Shown here piece by piece: positions 1-6,551 of a stretch of 44,469 nt of DNA. The first letter of the stretch is position 1. Each line of letters starts with the position of its first letter. The notes below the pieces were generated by a model. It was not told the DNA's origin. It saw only the letters and a list, made by a program, of their open reading frames with translations, and ran no database searches. This DNA is from a virus: positions 1 through 44,469 of the IMG/VR virus record IMGVR_UViG_3300039307_000285, one strand, 5' to 3'. Position numbers and translations under genes: made by a program.

Positions 1-405
1 GGAGATTAACAAGACCTCTCCTGTGTAGGTAAGGAATCAGAAGACCACCAAGAGGCTCGACCAAAAATTTCCGAAGAGGAGATTACGACAACTTCCAAAA
101 GGGTTTTTCGACAGCTTCGCTATCTATGCACGCCTCCTGCATGTATTTGGCTAGCTGATATGCTCATCTTATCAACCAAAGCTCGAGGCACTGGCCCCGC
201 CGCTTAAACCTTCCTTGCCGGTCCCCCTGAAATGGGCACCGCCCACCAGTTTAAACCTAAAAATTGCGGGTCTAATGGGGAGGAAAACGGGACTGATTTA
301 GGCGATAGCCCCTTTGCCTAGGGAAAAAAAGGGGGGGGCCTTGGGGAGTTCGAGGCGGAGCCTATCATTAACTTTTAGGTGAAAGTTAATGAGCACCTCA
401 CTTTC
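1..405. other. Left-edge stretch without a supportable gene
   Basis: No gene with a start codon and ribosome site is seen here. A plus-strand frame is open from about 10 to 207 but has no start codon near its beginning. An A7 run followed by a G8 run lies at 324-338. Composition is mixed and no tRNA-like fold was recognised. It is probably decayed or intergenic DNA of the older element. Confidence 0.4.
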
Positions 406-582
406 CTACTTGCTCAATTTGAAAAAGTCGAATCCACCACCTCTTTTCCAGTTTACTAGATTAGATAGCCCTCCATCTTCGCCATCTACAACTAGCCGGA
501 GTCGATGGGCACAGTGCGAAATTGCGTGGTCGCCCTGTTCAATCCCGATGTATTGTCTCCCCATCTTGTGGCAGAATAAAGG
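406..582 (-). pseudogene. Remnant of a type III / N4-N6 DNA methyltransferase C-terminus
   Basis: The minus-strand frame reads M-G-R-Q-Y-I-G-I-E-Q-G-D-H from position 564, then V-V-D-G-E-D-G-G-L-S-N, N-W-K-R-G-G-G-F and F-F-K-L-S-K before a TAG. This order (RxYIGxEQ, then GexGGxS, then NWxGGGxF) is the signature near the C-terminus of Mod-type DNA methyltransferases. The catalytic DPPY and the SAM motif are absent, and only about 55 residues remain. An in-frame amber codon at 583-585 separates it from the open frame upstream. Read as a degraded fragment. The family call rests on motif recognition only. Confidence 0.55.
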
Positions 583-726
583 CTACTCCTCCCACCAATG
601 GATTTTTTCGCCTGTGTTGCCATTTTTTAAGCAGACCATTTGCCATATGTTAGGGCCGACTACCCACCTAACCACATAACCGTCTGTTATTGCGGATATT
701 GTACTCCAAGGTCGAAGTCGGATCAC
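583..726 (-). CDS. Small hypothetical protein (47 aa), possibly a fragment
   Basis: A minus-strand frame from a GTG at 726 to a TAG at 583 gives 47 residues with a protein-like pattern rich in Trp and Val (R-W-V-V-G-P-N-I-W-Q-M-V-C, then G-E-K-I-H-W-W-E-E). No good Shine-Dalgarno precedes the GTG, so it may be the tail of a broken gene. It is in the same frame as the methyltransferase remnant that follows, separated only by the amber stop. The two may once have been one decaying region. Function unknown. Confidence 0.3.
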   Translation of the reverse strand: MIRLRPWSTISAITDGYVVRWVVGPNIWQMVCLKNGNTGEKIHWWEE

Positions 727-742
727 TTGGACACATAAGGGC

Positions 743-748
743 TATAAT
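743..748 (+). promoter_or_regulatory. Candidate -10 element (TATAAT)
   Basis: A perfect TATAAT lies inside GGGCTATAATAT, about 30 nt before the small gene at 778. No convincing -35 hexamer is seen at 16-18 bp spacing. The same 12-mer recurs at 1169-1180, before the winged-helix gene, and a close variant lies at 883-893. Confidence 0.35.
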
Positions 749-777
749 ATGGGTAGAACACAAATCCGGAGAGGCCG

Positions 778-897
778 ATGAGAGGATTCTTTTATGACCC
801 CGAAGAGGAAAGGCTGGCCAGGAGTAGAGCGAGAGCCGCAAAATATCGGGAATGCCAAAGACGTATCACGGCATACCATGAAGGCTATTATATATAG
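778..897 (+). CDS. Small basic hypothetical protein (39 aa)
   Basis: The ATG at 778 follows GGAGAGG (768-774) at proper spacing, and a TATAAT lies 30 nt upstream, so this short frame has a full expression signal. The 39-residue product begins M-R-G-F-F-Y-D-P-E-E-E-R and continues with an Arg/Ala-rich segment (R-A-R-A-A-K-Y-R), consistent with a short helix that could bind nucleic acid. It ends with TAG. Not recognised as any family. The start is supported by the ribosome site, the function is not known. Confidence 0.5.
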   Translation: MRGFFYDPEEERLARSRARAAKYRECQRRITAYHEGYYI

Positions 898-1016
898 TTT
901 AATCAGCTAAGGCTTATGAGTGATGGATGTCAGATGGAGTAGAAAAAAGTATCGATCGAGTCAAAAATTAATTAAAAAAAATAAATTAATTTAACGGTAA
1001 ATAAATTAACTTATGA
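898..1016. other. AT-rich spacer
   Basis: About 120 bp, strongly AT-rich from 963 to 1013 with repeated TTAATT and AAATTAA words. A similar AT-rich block recurs at 3258-3330. Such blocks can be unwinding elements or promoters in small replicons, but nothing specific is shown here. Confidence 0.35.
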
Positions 1017-1286
1017 GAGCAACTGGAGCAACCCCGCACGTGCCTGAGCTGCGGCAAAAGCTTCTCATCGGAGGGACCGCAGAACCGGATTTGCCCAAGC
1101 TGCGAGATGGCCAATGCAGATATTGAACTAAAAATTTCATCAACAGGCCAGGAGGTTTCGCGTCAAACGGGCTATAATATAGGTAAAAAGTTTCCTGGGG
1201 GTCGTTGGCCAACAGTTCTTTCAAGAGCAGGGGCGGAGTCCCTGGCCGCCCCTGTCTCCAGGAATTCCGCCTATGAGGTGGCAAAC
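1017..1286 (+). pseudogene. Zinc-ribbon frame lacking a start codon
   Basis: This frame encodes R-T-C-L-S-C-G-K-S-F-S-S-E-G-P-Q-N-R-I-C followed by P-S-C, a CxxC-x(13)-CxxC zinc ribbon typical of small phage and plasmid regulators. The frame begins directly after a TGA at 1014-1016 and contains no ATG, GTG or TTG before the first Cys. An ATG at 1013 lies in another frame. Either a small deletion removed the start or a CTG at 1023 is used. The frame stays open into the winged-helix gene at 1287, which has its own ribosome site. Confidence 0.45.
1173..1178 (+). promoter_or_regulatory. Candidate -10 element (TATAAT)
   Basis: Second copy of GGGCTATAATAT, about 110 nt before the winged-helix gene. 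A 9-bp-armed palindrome (1228-1236 and 1246-1254, CAGGGGCGG pairing with CCGCCCCTG) lies between it and the start and could be an operator or attenuator. No clear -35 box. Confidence 0.3.
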
Positions 1287-1781
1287 ATGGGAAAGCAAAC
1301 TTGTCCTGAACTCGAAAAAGGGTATGACCAGAATGAGTCAAAATGCAAAAGGTGCATTCGGAGCAAAGAATGCATAGAGATCATGCGAGTCATGGCATCG
1401 CCGGTCAAATCGCCGAATAAGGGGAATTTCGTCCCGTTGCCCCACTGGCTCCTGGATGACGGTTTTATCAAGAAGGACAAGGACAACCCCGAGATGGCCC
1501 TCACACCCCCGGAGTTCCTGGTCCTTATGATCTTTGCCCGCTATGCCTCCTTCAAACAGGGCAACCAACACGGATGCAGGTATGGCGAGACCTTCATAAC
1601 GAACCGGAGGGTGGCGGAGATCCTGGGGATGAGCAGGGCCAGCATAGACCGGATCGCAGCCAGCCTGGGTAAGAAGGAGCACCTTTTGACGGTCCGTCTG
1701 GAGTATGACGGCAATCGCAACAAATGCATCCGCCTGGTCTCATTCATGCTTGAAGGAAGGGAGGACGACGGCAGCCGATGA
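1287..1781 (+). CDS. Winged-helix DNA-binding protein with N-terminal Cys cluster
   Basis: The start at 1287 is chosen over an earlier in-frame ATG (1107) because GAGGTG sits 6 nt before it. The 164-aa product has Cys at 6, 20, 23 and 29, a possible zinc site. A winged helix-turn-helix follows at about residues 70-150 (L-T-P-P-E-F-L-V-L, then I-T-N-R-R-V-A-E-I-L-G-M-S-R-A-S-I), resembling HTH_36 and replication-module HTH domains. It stands upstream of two 23-bp direct repeats and a probable replication initiator. A role as regulator or replication accessory is inferred from context. Confidence 0.6.
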   Translation: MGKQTCPELEKGYDQNESKCKRCIRSKECIEIMRVMASPVKSPNKGNFVPLPHWLLDDGFIKKDKDNPEMALTPPEFLVLMIFARYASFKQGNQHGCRYGETFITNRRVAEILGMSRASIDRIAASLGKKEHLLTVRLEYDGNRNKCIRLVSFMLEGREDDGSR

Positions 1782-1815
1782 ACCCTCCAATGAATTAAAT
1801 ACAAAATCCTACTCA

Positions 1816-1861
1816 CTATTAGATTTAATAGCGGGGCACTATCAGATTTAATAGCGGGGTA
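1816..1861 (+). repeat. Two tandem 23-bp direct repeats (iteron-like)
   Basis: Units at 1816-1838 and 1839-1861 differ at two positions and share the core AGATTTAATAGCGGGG. They lie directly between the winged-helix gene and the replication-initiator-like gene. Length, tandem spacing and place are those of replication iterons or operator repeats. Only two copies are present, so an autoregulatory operator is equally possible. Confidence 0.5.
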
Positions 1862-1918
1862 GCGGGCCACAATAGGATATGGTGCACATTAAAAAGAAGG
1901 ATAATCTAAATATCCATT

Positions 1919-2938
1919 ATGATTAACCAGTTACAGCACATAAACGTGACCATTCACAGGCACATCGATCGTATTCAGATTACTCTCCTGGACTATGGGG
2001 ACCGGGTGCTGCGCAGGCTGAAGCGATGCTACGTCCATAAGCAGGTCAAGCTAGAAAAGCCATGGGGATTCGAGCTTCTGCACAATTTTCGTGACGGGGA
2101 GAGCGTGAAGCTCTCGTATATCCACTACCCCAAGCCGGAGAATCCTTTTTCCACGCTAGACCTTCATGATGTGACGCTCAAAGACCAGTATTTCCTGATC
2201 GACTTGCTCAAGGATTGTCACCGCTATTGGATCAAGCAGGTTGAGTTTGCTATGGATATCATCCCTGAGAATAAATCCGATCTCATCCCTGCATACAGGT
2301 CCATCGATCGTGGTCTGGTTATCCCTAACTCCAGGGTGGGGTGTTTTCGGTGTGTTGGTCGGACCCATTACTGGGGCACGAAAAATCGGAACCCTGGCAA
2401 AGAAAAAGAAGGCGATCCCCATGCGGGGTCGAAGGGGCTAAGGCTGTATCCTGGCCCCAAAGAAAAGCCATGGGGATTCGTCAGGCTGGAACTCCAGGCC
2501 AACAAGCCTCTAATTGAAAAGCGCAACCTGGAGCTGCCCATCGCTCCCGATGCTGTCAATCCTTTCGACTTCATCGAATATCGTACGGATTTTAGGGATG
2601 AAAAGGCTGCCGATATCTTCTTTAGGCGGAGTCAGAGGTGCGGCTTGCCTAAGCGCCAAGGCGACGAAGGCCAATCCCTATGGAATTGTATTGATCTTGC
2701 TGTGACTTGCCTGATCGTGGATAACTCTATAACCGCTCAGTACGAAGGCTATACAGCCGTCGCCGACCAGATCAGCGGCGTCAAAGAGAAGTTGCCGTTT
2801 CTGAAACACCGGATAGACGACCTGTTCCCCAAGTGGCCAGAGAAAAAAGAACAGCTTTTGGAGGACCTCGGGAACGGTTTCATCAGAAGGGTTTATGACT
2901 TACCGGACCGTCTTAGCCATAGGAAGGCATGGATATGA
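1919..2938 (+). CDS. Probable replication initiator (Rep_trans / phage replication-factor type)
   Basis: A 339-aa protein. Features seen: V-E-F-A-M-D-I (108-114), H-Y-W-G-T-K-N-R-N (150-158), K-G-L-R-L-Y-P-G (172-179) and F-V-R-L-E-L-Q (187-193). This order (acidic strand, YxGxR-like loop, RxY strand, RxEL strand) is that of rolling-circle initiators of the Rep_trans / replication initiation factor group. The phrase E-K-P-W-G-F occurs twice (46-51 and 182-187). No clear HUH motif is visible, so the family is tentative. It lies after 23-bp repeats and overlaps the next gene by ATGA. Confidence 0.5.
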   Translation: MINQLQHINVTIHRHIDRIQITLLDYGDRVLRRLKRCYVHKQVKLEKPWGFELLHNFRDGESVKLSYIHYPKPENPFSTLDLHDVTLKDQYFLIDLLKDCHRYWIKQVEFAMDIIPENKSDLIPAYRSIDRGLVIPNSRVGCFRCVGRTHYWGTKNRNPGKEKEGDPHAGSKGLRLYPGPKEKPWGFVRLELQANKPLIEKRNLELPIAPDAVNPFDFIEYRTDFRDEKAADIFFRRSQRCGLPKRQGDEGQSLWNCIDLAVTCLIVDNSITAQYEGYTAVADQISGVKEKLPFLKHRIDDLFPKWPEKKEQLLEDLGNGFIRRVYDLPDRLSHRKAWI

Positions 2939-3132
2939 CACCTTCGCCTAATACAAAAGCACCGACTCTTAGAGCCGCTTCCCTAAACCCAGACCGGAAA
3001 AAAGCCGCCTACATGCAGGCGCGGATGGCGGGAGAGGACATTCCCGATTACATAGTCCAGGCGGTCCTCCGGGCCGGGACGGACGGGAAGGCCCCCCCCC
3101 ATCCCAGGTGCCCACCCCTGCGCCGCCTGTAG
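2935..3132 (+). CDS. Short hypothetical protein, frame broken at a C9 tract
   Basis: The start at 2935 overlaps the stop of the initiator gene (ATGA), with AGGAAGG 7 nt upstream. The N-terminal half (P-D-R-K-K-A-A-Y-M-Q-A-R-M-A-G-E-D-I-P) looks like a small DNA-associated or accessory protein. At 3092-3100 there is a run of nine C. In the present frame the protein ends at 3132. With one extra C the frame runs on to a TAA at 3258-3260, adding a Pro-rich tail that looks natural. The gene may be slippage-controlled, broken, or affected by a sequencing error. Confidence 0.5.
   Translation: MTPSPNTKAPTLRAASLNPDRKKAAYMQARMAGEDIPDYIVQAVLRAGTDGKAPPHPRCPPLRRL
3092..3100 (+). repeat. C9 homopolymer inside a coding frame
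   Basis: Nine consecutive C within the small gene at 2935. C9 gives the short product. C10 would extend it to 3260. Tracts of this length are prone to slippage in replication or transcription. Confidence 0.7.
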
Positions 3133-3361
3133 GGGTCTTAGAATCGACTGTAGGGGCAAAAGGGGAGCAGCCCAGGCCCAAGACCCTGCCACCCCGCCCC
3201 GGCAGGCCGCTGCCCGGGATGCAATCTGCTGGCGGGGAGTCCCGCATGAGAGGAGATTAATTTAAGATAATTTTAAATTAGTTAATAAAAATGGCTTTAC
3301 ATCCTCATTAAAGCATATTAACTTAGCATATAAAGGCAGCGATAAAGAGGGGGTTTGAGCC

Positions 3362-4072
3362 ATGGAAAAAGCTTTCCTTTATTTGCGAGTGAGCACCCCT
3401 GGACAGGTGGACGGTTTCGGCTTCGATCGCCAGGAGGGAACCTGCCGGGAATATGCCAAGGCAAACGGATATGAGGTTGCCGGGGTATTCCAGGAGAAAG
3501 GCATCTCGGGTGCCAGAGACGAAACCGAGCGCCCTGCTTTCCAGGAGATGATGTCCGCCATCCTGGGCAACGGCGTCAAGATCGTGATTGTGGAGGGGCT
3601 GGATAGGTTAGCCAGGGAATGGGAGATACAGAAGGCCCTGCTGATCTACCTGGCCAGCAAGGGCATCGACCTGATAAGCGCCCGGACCGGGGAGAATGTC
3701 ACCCAGGCCGTGAAGGCAGACCCGATGCAGAAGGCCCTTATCCATATGCAGGCAGTTTTTAGCGAGTTGGAGAAAGATCAGCTTGTGCGGCGGCTGCGGA
3801 AGGCCAGGGACGCCAAGAGCAAAGAGCAGAAGAAGCGCTGTGAGGGCCGCAAAGCCTATGGCCAGACACCTGAGGAGAAGAAGGTCATCGAGCGCATCAG
3901 GGCCATGAGGCGCACCCGGCGGAACAATACTCCGGGAATGACCTTGCAGGAGATCGCCGACCGGCTGAATTCGGAGGGGATCACCACCAAGGACGGAAAG
4001 AAATGGACGCCCACGCAAGTCTACAACGTCGCGGGGAAGAAGGCCAGTAAAGGGAAGGAGGCAAAGCCATGA
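3362..4072 (+). CDS. Small serine recombinase (resolvase/invertase family)
   Basis: A 236-aa resolvase-type protein. Catalytic Ser11 lies in Y-L-R-V-S-T. The D-R-L-A-R motif is at 81-85, F-S-E-L-E-K-D (the helix-E region) at 133-139, and a DNA-binding helix-turn-helix at about 190-225 (M-T-L-Q-E-I-A-D-R-L-N). It cuts and rejoins DNA at specific sites through a phosphoserine intermediate. GAGGGGG stands 8 nt before the ATG. A TATAAA at 3329-3334 could be part of its promoter. It overlaps the next recombinase by ATGA, so the two are translated together. Confidence 0.9.
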   Translation: MEKAFLYLRVSTPGQVDGFGFDRQEGTCREYAKANGYEVAGVFQEKGISGARDETERPAFQEMMSAILGNGVKIVIVEGLDRLAREWEIQKALLIYLASKGIDLISARTGENVTQAVKADPMQKALIHMQAVFSELEKDQLVRRLRKARDAKSKEQKKRCEGRKAYGQTPEEKKVIERIRAMRRTRRNNTPGMTLQEIADRLNSEGITTKDGKKWTPTQVYNVAGKKASKGKEAKP

Positions 4073-5268
4073 AACCAGAACCACAGAGAAGGGCCGCGGG
4101 CTACATTCGTGTATCCACCGTCAGCCAGGCCAGGGAGGGGGAGAGCCTGAAAACCCAGAGGGATTCCATCACCCTCTATTGCAGCAATCATGGCCTGGAA
4201 CTGGCCAACATTTATGCCGATGAGGGCGTGAGTGGCAGGAAGCAGGACCGCCCCGGCCTCGCGGCCCTGCTCAAGGACGCCTCCCAGAAAGCTTTCGATT
4301 GCGTGGTTGTCAGTAGGCTGACCCGTTTCGGGCGCAGCGCCAGGGACCTGGTGAACAACCTCGGGGCCTTGGATGACCACAACATCCGCTTCGTGTCGCT
4401 GAAGGAGAACATAGACACCAGCACCCCCGCCGGTCGGCTGCTGCGCCACGTCCTTATAGGGATCGCCGAGTTCGAGCACGAGACCATCAAGGACCAGATG
4501 CTATCCAACCGTCATGTCCGGGCCAGGCGGGGCGACATCCTGATCGGGAAGCCGCCCTATGGCTACACCTGGGACAAGGGGAGGAAGTGCATTGAGATCA
4601 ATCCCGAGGAGGAAGCGGTCTATCGCCGCATGGTGGGAATGTGCCTGGGGGGGAAGAGCTACAGGGACGTAGCCATCGCCCTGCGCCGGGACGGCATCAA
4701 GGCCAAGTTGGCCCTGTTCTCCTCGACGGTGGTCGGCCAGATTCTCAAGAACCCCTGCTACTACTCGGGGCGGCTGCTGCGCAACACGAATGTTTTCAAA
4801 GGGAACCAGAGGACGAAAGAGGAAAAGCCTGCCGACCAGCATTTCCAGATCGCCCTGCCGCCGCTGATCGACAAGATCACCTGGAGCCGGGTGCAGGAGA
4901 GGATAGCCTTCAACAAGGTCAAGACCAAGCGCACCACGAACCCCAATTTCTGGCTGAGGAACGTCCTGAAATGCGGCGAGTGCGGCGGGGCGATCAAGCC
5001 TAAGTCTGTCCGGGGCCAGTTCGACTACTACTGCTGCTACTGGGCCACCTCCGGGAAGAAGTTCCTGGAGGCCGCCGGGAGGAAGCACAAGTGCCGCCTG
5101 CCCAGCATTCCGGCCCAGGAGATCCATGACCGGGTGAGGTACCACCTGCTTGACGACCTGACCTTCGGCCGGTTCAACATAGGCCCGCAGTACGCCCCCT
5201 CAGTGAAGCCGAACGCGAGAAATGAGCGCCAGAAACGCGAGAAATGGCTAAAAAAAGATGGCAGATAA
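4069..5268 (+). CDS. Large serine recombinase, 3' end replaced by prophage DNA
   Basis: Resolvase domain with Ser16 (Y-I-R-V-S-T) and S-R-L-T-R-F-G-R (82-89), then a Recombinase domain (about 155-275), then a zinc ribbon with Cys302, 305, 322/323 and 342. The family normally has a further long coiled-coil segment of 50-150 residues, which is missing here. Codon 379 (5203-5205) coincides with a Mu-like right end, so the last 21 residues, rich in Lys, Arg and Glu, are phage-end sequence read in frame. The gene is therefore probably disrupted. Its remainder should lie past the other prophage end, outside this window. Confidence 0.8.
   Translation: MKPEPQRRAAGYIRVSTVSQAREGESLKTQRDSITLYCSNHGLELANIYADEGVSGRKQDRPGLAALLKDASQKAFDCVVVSRLTRFGRSARDLVNNLGALDDHNIRFVSLKENIDTSTPAGRLLRHVLIGIAEFEHETIKDQMLSNRHVRARRGDILIGKPPYGYTWDKGRKCIEINPEEEAVYRRMVGMCLGGKSYRDVAIALRRDGIKAKLALFSSTVVGQILKNPCYYSGRLLRNTNVFKGNQRTKEEKPADQHFQIALPPLIDKITWSRVQERIAFNKVKTKRTTNPNFWLRNVLKCGECGGAIKPKSVRGQFDYYCCYWATSGKKFLEAAGRKHKCRLPSIPAQEIHDRVRYHLLDDLTFGRFNIGPQYAPSVKPNARNERQKREKWLKKDGR
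5204..5246 (+). mobile_element. Mu-type phage right end with two transposase-binding-like repeats
   Basis: The sequence starts TGAAGC, the same six bases as the right terminus of phage Mu. It then carries AACGCGAGAAATG twice (5212-5224 and 5234-5246), exactly 22 bp apart. This is the spacing of the adjacent R1 and R2 MuA sites, and the core resembles the Mu AACGCGAAA. The five bases just outside are CTCAG (5199-5203), the expected 5-bp target duplication. Confidence 0.7.
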
Positions 5269-5278
5269 AATCAAATGG

Positions 5279-6076
5279 TCATTGGAAAAATGCGGGGGGG
5301 GGGGTAGCAAGGTCATAATTGGCGATTAGCAACTCGCGGGCTTTCTTCCCTTGCCCACTTTGAGTTCCAGTGCTGTAAGTCGTCTTAACCTCCAAAAAGT
5401 TGAAAATCGCAAAAGTCTGGCGCACTTCCGGGACGTCGTTAAGGCTCAAGAGGAACTGGCCGCTAAGCTGGCGAAGGATCTGCGCCAGCCTGGTAAAATC
5501 CTCCCGGCCGAAGATACCGGGACCATAATCATTCTCATGGCTATAGTAAGGCGGATCGCAATAAAAGAAGGCACCTGGGCCGTCATAACGCCGCAGACAT
5601 TCCTCATAAGGCAGGCTCTCCAAAATCACGCTTTCCAGGCGGTGATGAATCTCATATAGGGCCTCCTCGATACGATAAATCGAGATCGGCCCCCCTCCTG
5701 CATTTGCTCCTCCAAAATGCTTTCCAAAGCCAGCGAAGCCAGTCCGGAAAAGATAGAAGATGCGAGCGGCGCGCTGGATATCGGTAAGGGTTTCCGGGGG
5801 ACTGGCACGCAGCCGCTTAAACTCTTCCCGGCTCTTGAGGCTCCATCTAACGCAGCGCAGGAATTCCTCCGGATGCGCCTGGACCACTCGAAATAGGCAG
5901 ATCACCTCCCCGTTAAGATCATTCAGGACCTCAACGCGGCTGGGGGCCTTCGCCAAAAGGATGGTCCCCGAGCCGCCGAAAGGCTCACAGTAGAGTTGAT
6001 GCTCCGGGAGCAGGTTCAGAATGGTTTTGCATAAAGAACGCTTGCCCCCTAAATAGGGTTTGAGCTTAGATATTAT
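5279..6076 (-). CDS. dam: D12-class adenine-N6 DNA methyltransferase (Dam-like), non-canonical start
   Basis: Conserved N-terminal motifs K-P-Y-L-G-G-K-R and E-P-F-G-G-S-G-T (SAM binding) and the catalytic D-P-P-Y are all in one frame. The first two lie upstream of the earliest ordinary start codon (TTG at 5956). The frame is open back to a TGA at 6086-6088 but contains no ATG, GTG or TTG there. GAGGAG precedes an ATA pair at 6071-6076, given here as the tentative start. Upstream of the TGA, in the same frame, an ATG at 6104-6106 with GGGGGAGG would start M-I-Y-A-Y-P. Last gene of the prophage, like mom in Mu. Probably protects phage DNA. A C11 tract lies near its 3' end. Confidence 0.75.
   Translation of the reverse strand: MISKLKPYLGGKRSLCKTILNLLPEHQLYCEPFGGSGTILLAKAPSRVEVLNDLNGEVICLFRVVQAHPEEFLRCVRWSLKSREEFKRLRASPPETLTDIQRAARIFYLFRTGFAGFGKHFGGANAGGGPISIYRIEEALYEIHHRLESVILESLPYEECLRRYDGPGAFFYCDPPYYSHENDYGPGIFGREDFTRLAQILRQLSGQFLLSLNDVPEVRQTFAIFNFLEVKTTYSTGTQSGQGKKARELLIANYDLATPPPAFFQ
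5294..5304 (-). repeat. C11 tract in the dam 3' end (G11 on plus)
   Basis: Eleven consecutive C on the coding strand encode the T-P-P-P-A near the C-terminus of the methylase. Length changes would alter only the last few residues. Confidence 0.7.
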
Positions 6077-6151
6077 TAAATCTCCTCATGGGTAGGCATA
6101 GATCATGGCCTCCCCCAAAATCTCGCCGCCTTGGGGCTTAGATGCAGCCGG

Positions 6152-6499
6152 CTACGATCCTGGCGCCGATGCTGGCTTCCCCGTCAGCTTGCCGACCAGG
6201 CGGCCTACCGGGTCGGTGATGTCGAGATCGGGGCCCGGGTTGTAAAGATGCAGGTCCAGGACCTGGCGGATGGCCATGATATAGCCGACGACCTCATAAT
6301 AGGCGTCGGCCAGGTTGAATTCCTGGGTATCGGCGTCGCCGTGATCGTCACCGCCGCCCTCGGTTTCGCAGCGCCGGTGGGTATTGAAAAGGTCGCCATC
6401 GGGCAGCGGAGAGGGCAGCCGGCCGAAGCAGACGCGGCCGGCGAAGCTGGTGAGGCAGGTGCAGGTGCGGTCCGGGCAGTTGGCCAGGCGTTCATCCAT
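6152..6499 (-). CDS. Hypothetical phage protein with Cys-rich N-terminus (115 aa)
   Basis: The ATG at 6499 has AGGAGAT upstream. N-terminal Cys residues C-P-D-R-T-C-T-C and V-C-F suggest a small metal site. A His/Asp-rich stretch (G-G-G-D-D-H-G-D-A-D) and an amphipathic helical region follow, ending with L-V-G-K-L-T-G-K. It lies between the collar-fibre gene and the methylase at the end of the late operon. No family recognised. Possibly a tail-fibre assembly or host-range accessory, by position only. Confidence 0.5.
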   Translation of the reverse strand: MDERLANCPDRTCTCLTSFAGRVCFGRLPSPLPDGDLFNTHRRCETEGGGDDHGDADTQEFNLADAYYEVVGYIMAIRQVLDLHLYNPGPDLDITDPVGRLVGKLTGKPASAPGS

Positions 6500-6521
6500 G
6501 ATTGAGATCTCCTGGGAAAAT

Positions 6522-6551
6522 GGCGGGATGCGCTGCGCTTTCCCGCCCTAC
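6522..6551. repeat. Palindromic element P1 (GGCGGGA...TCCCGCC)
   Basis: A 30-bp unit with arms GGCGGGA and TCCCGCC followed by CTAC. Other copies are at 11281-11310, 16494-16523, 18681-18710, 21186-21215, 35575-35604 (inside GemA) and 37521-37550 (inside a small gene). This copy supplies the TAG stop of the gene at 6548-6688. Confidence 0.85.

Larger units (their letters stand above)
1..5203 (+). mobile_element. Older integrative or plasmid-like element (partial)
   Basis: Replication-type genes, 23-bp repeats, two serine recombinases, AT-rich spacers and a methyltransferase remnant, with base composition distinct from the GC-rich DNA to the right. The left limit is not seen. The right side is interrupted by the prophage at 5204. 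Confidence 0.5.

Noticed and set aside
10-207. Plus-strand open frame at the left edge
   Set aside because: No start codon near its beginning, no recognised motif and no ribosome site. Could be a decayed gene tail but is not supportable.
389-679. Plus-strand open frame of 96 codons
   Set aside because: It is antisense to the methyltransferase remnant and the 47-codon frame, which have protein-like sequence, and has no ribosome site.
1013-1130. ATG at 1013 as start of the zinc ribbon
   Set aside because: It is in a different frame from the Cys motifs.
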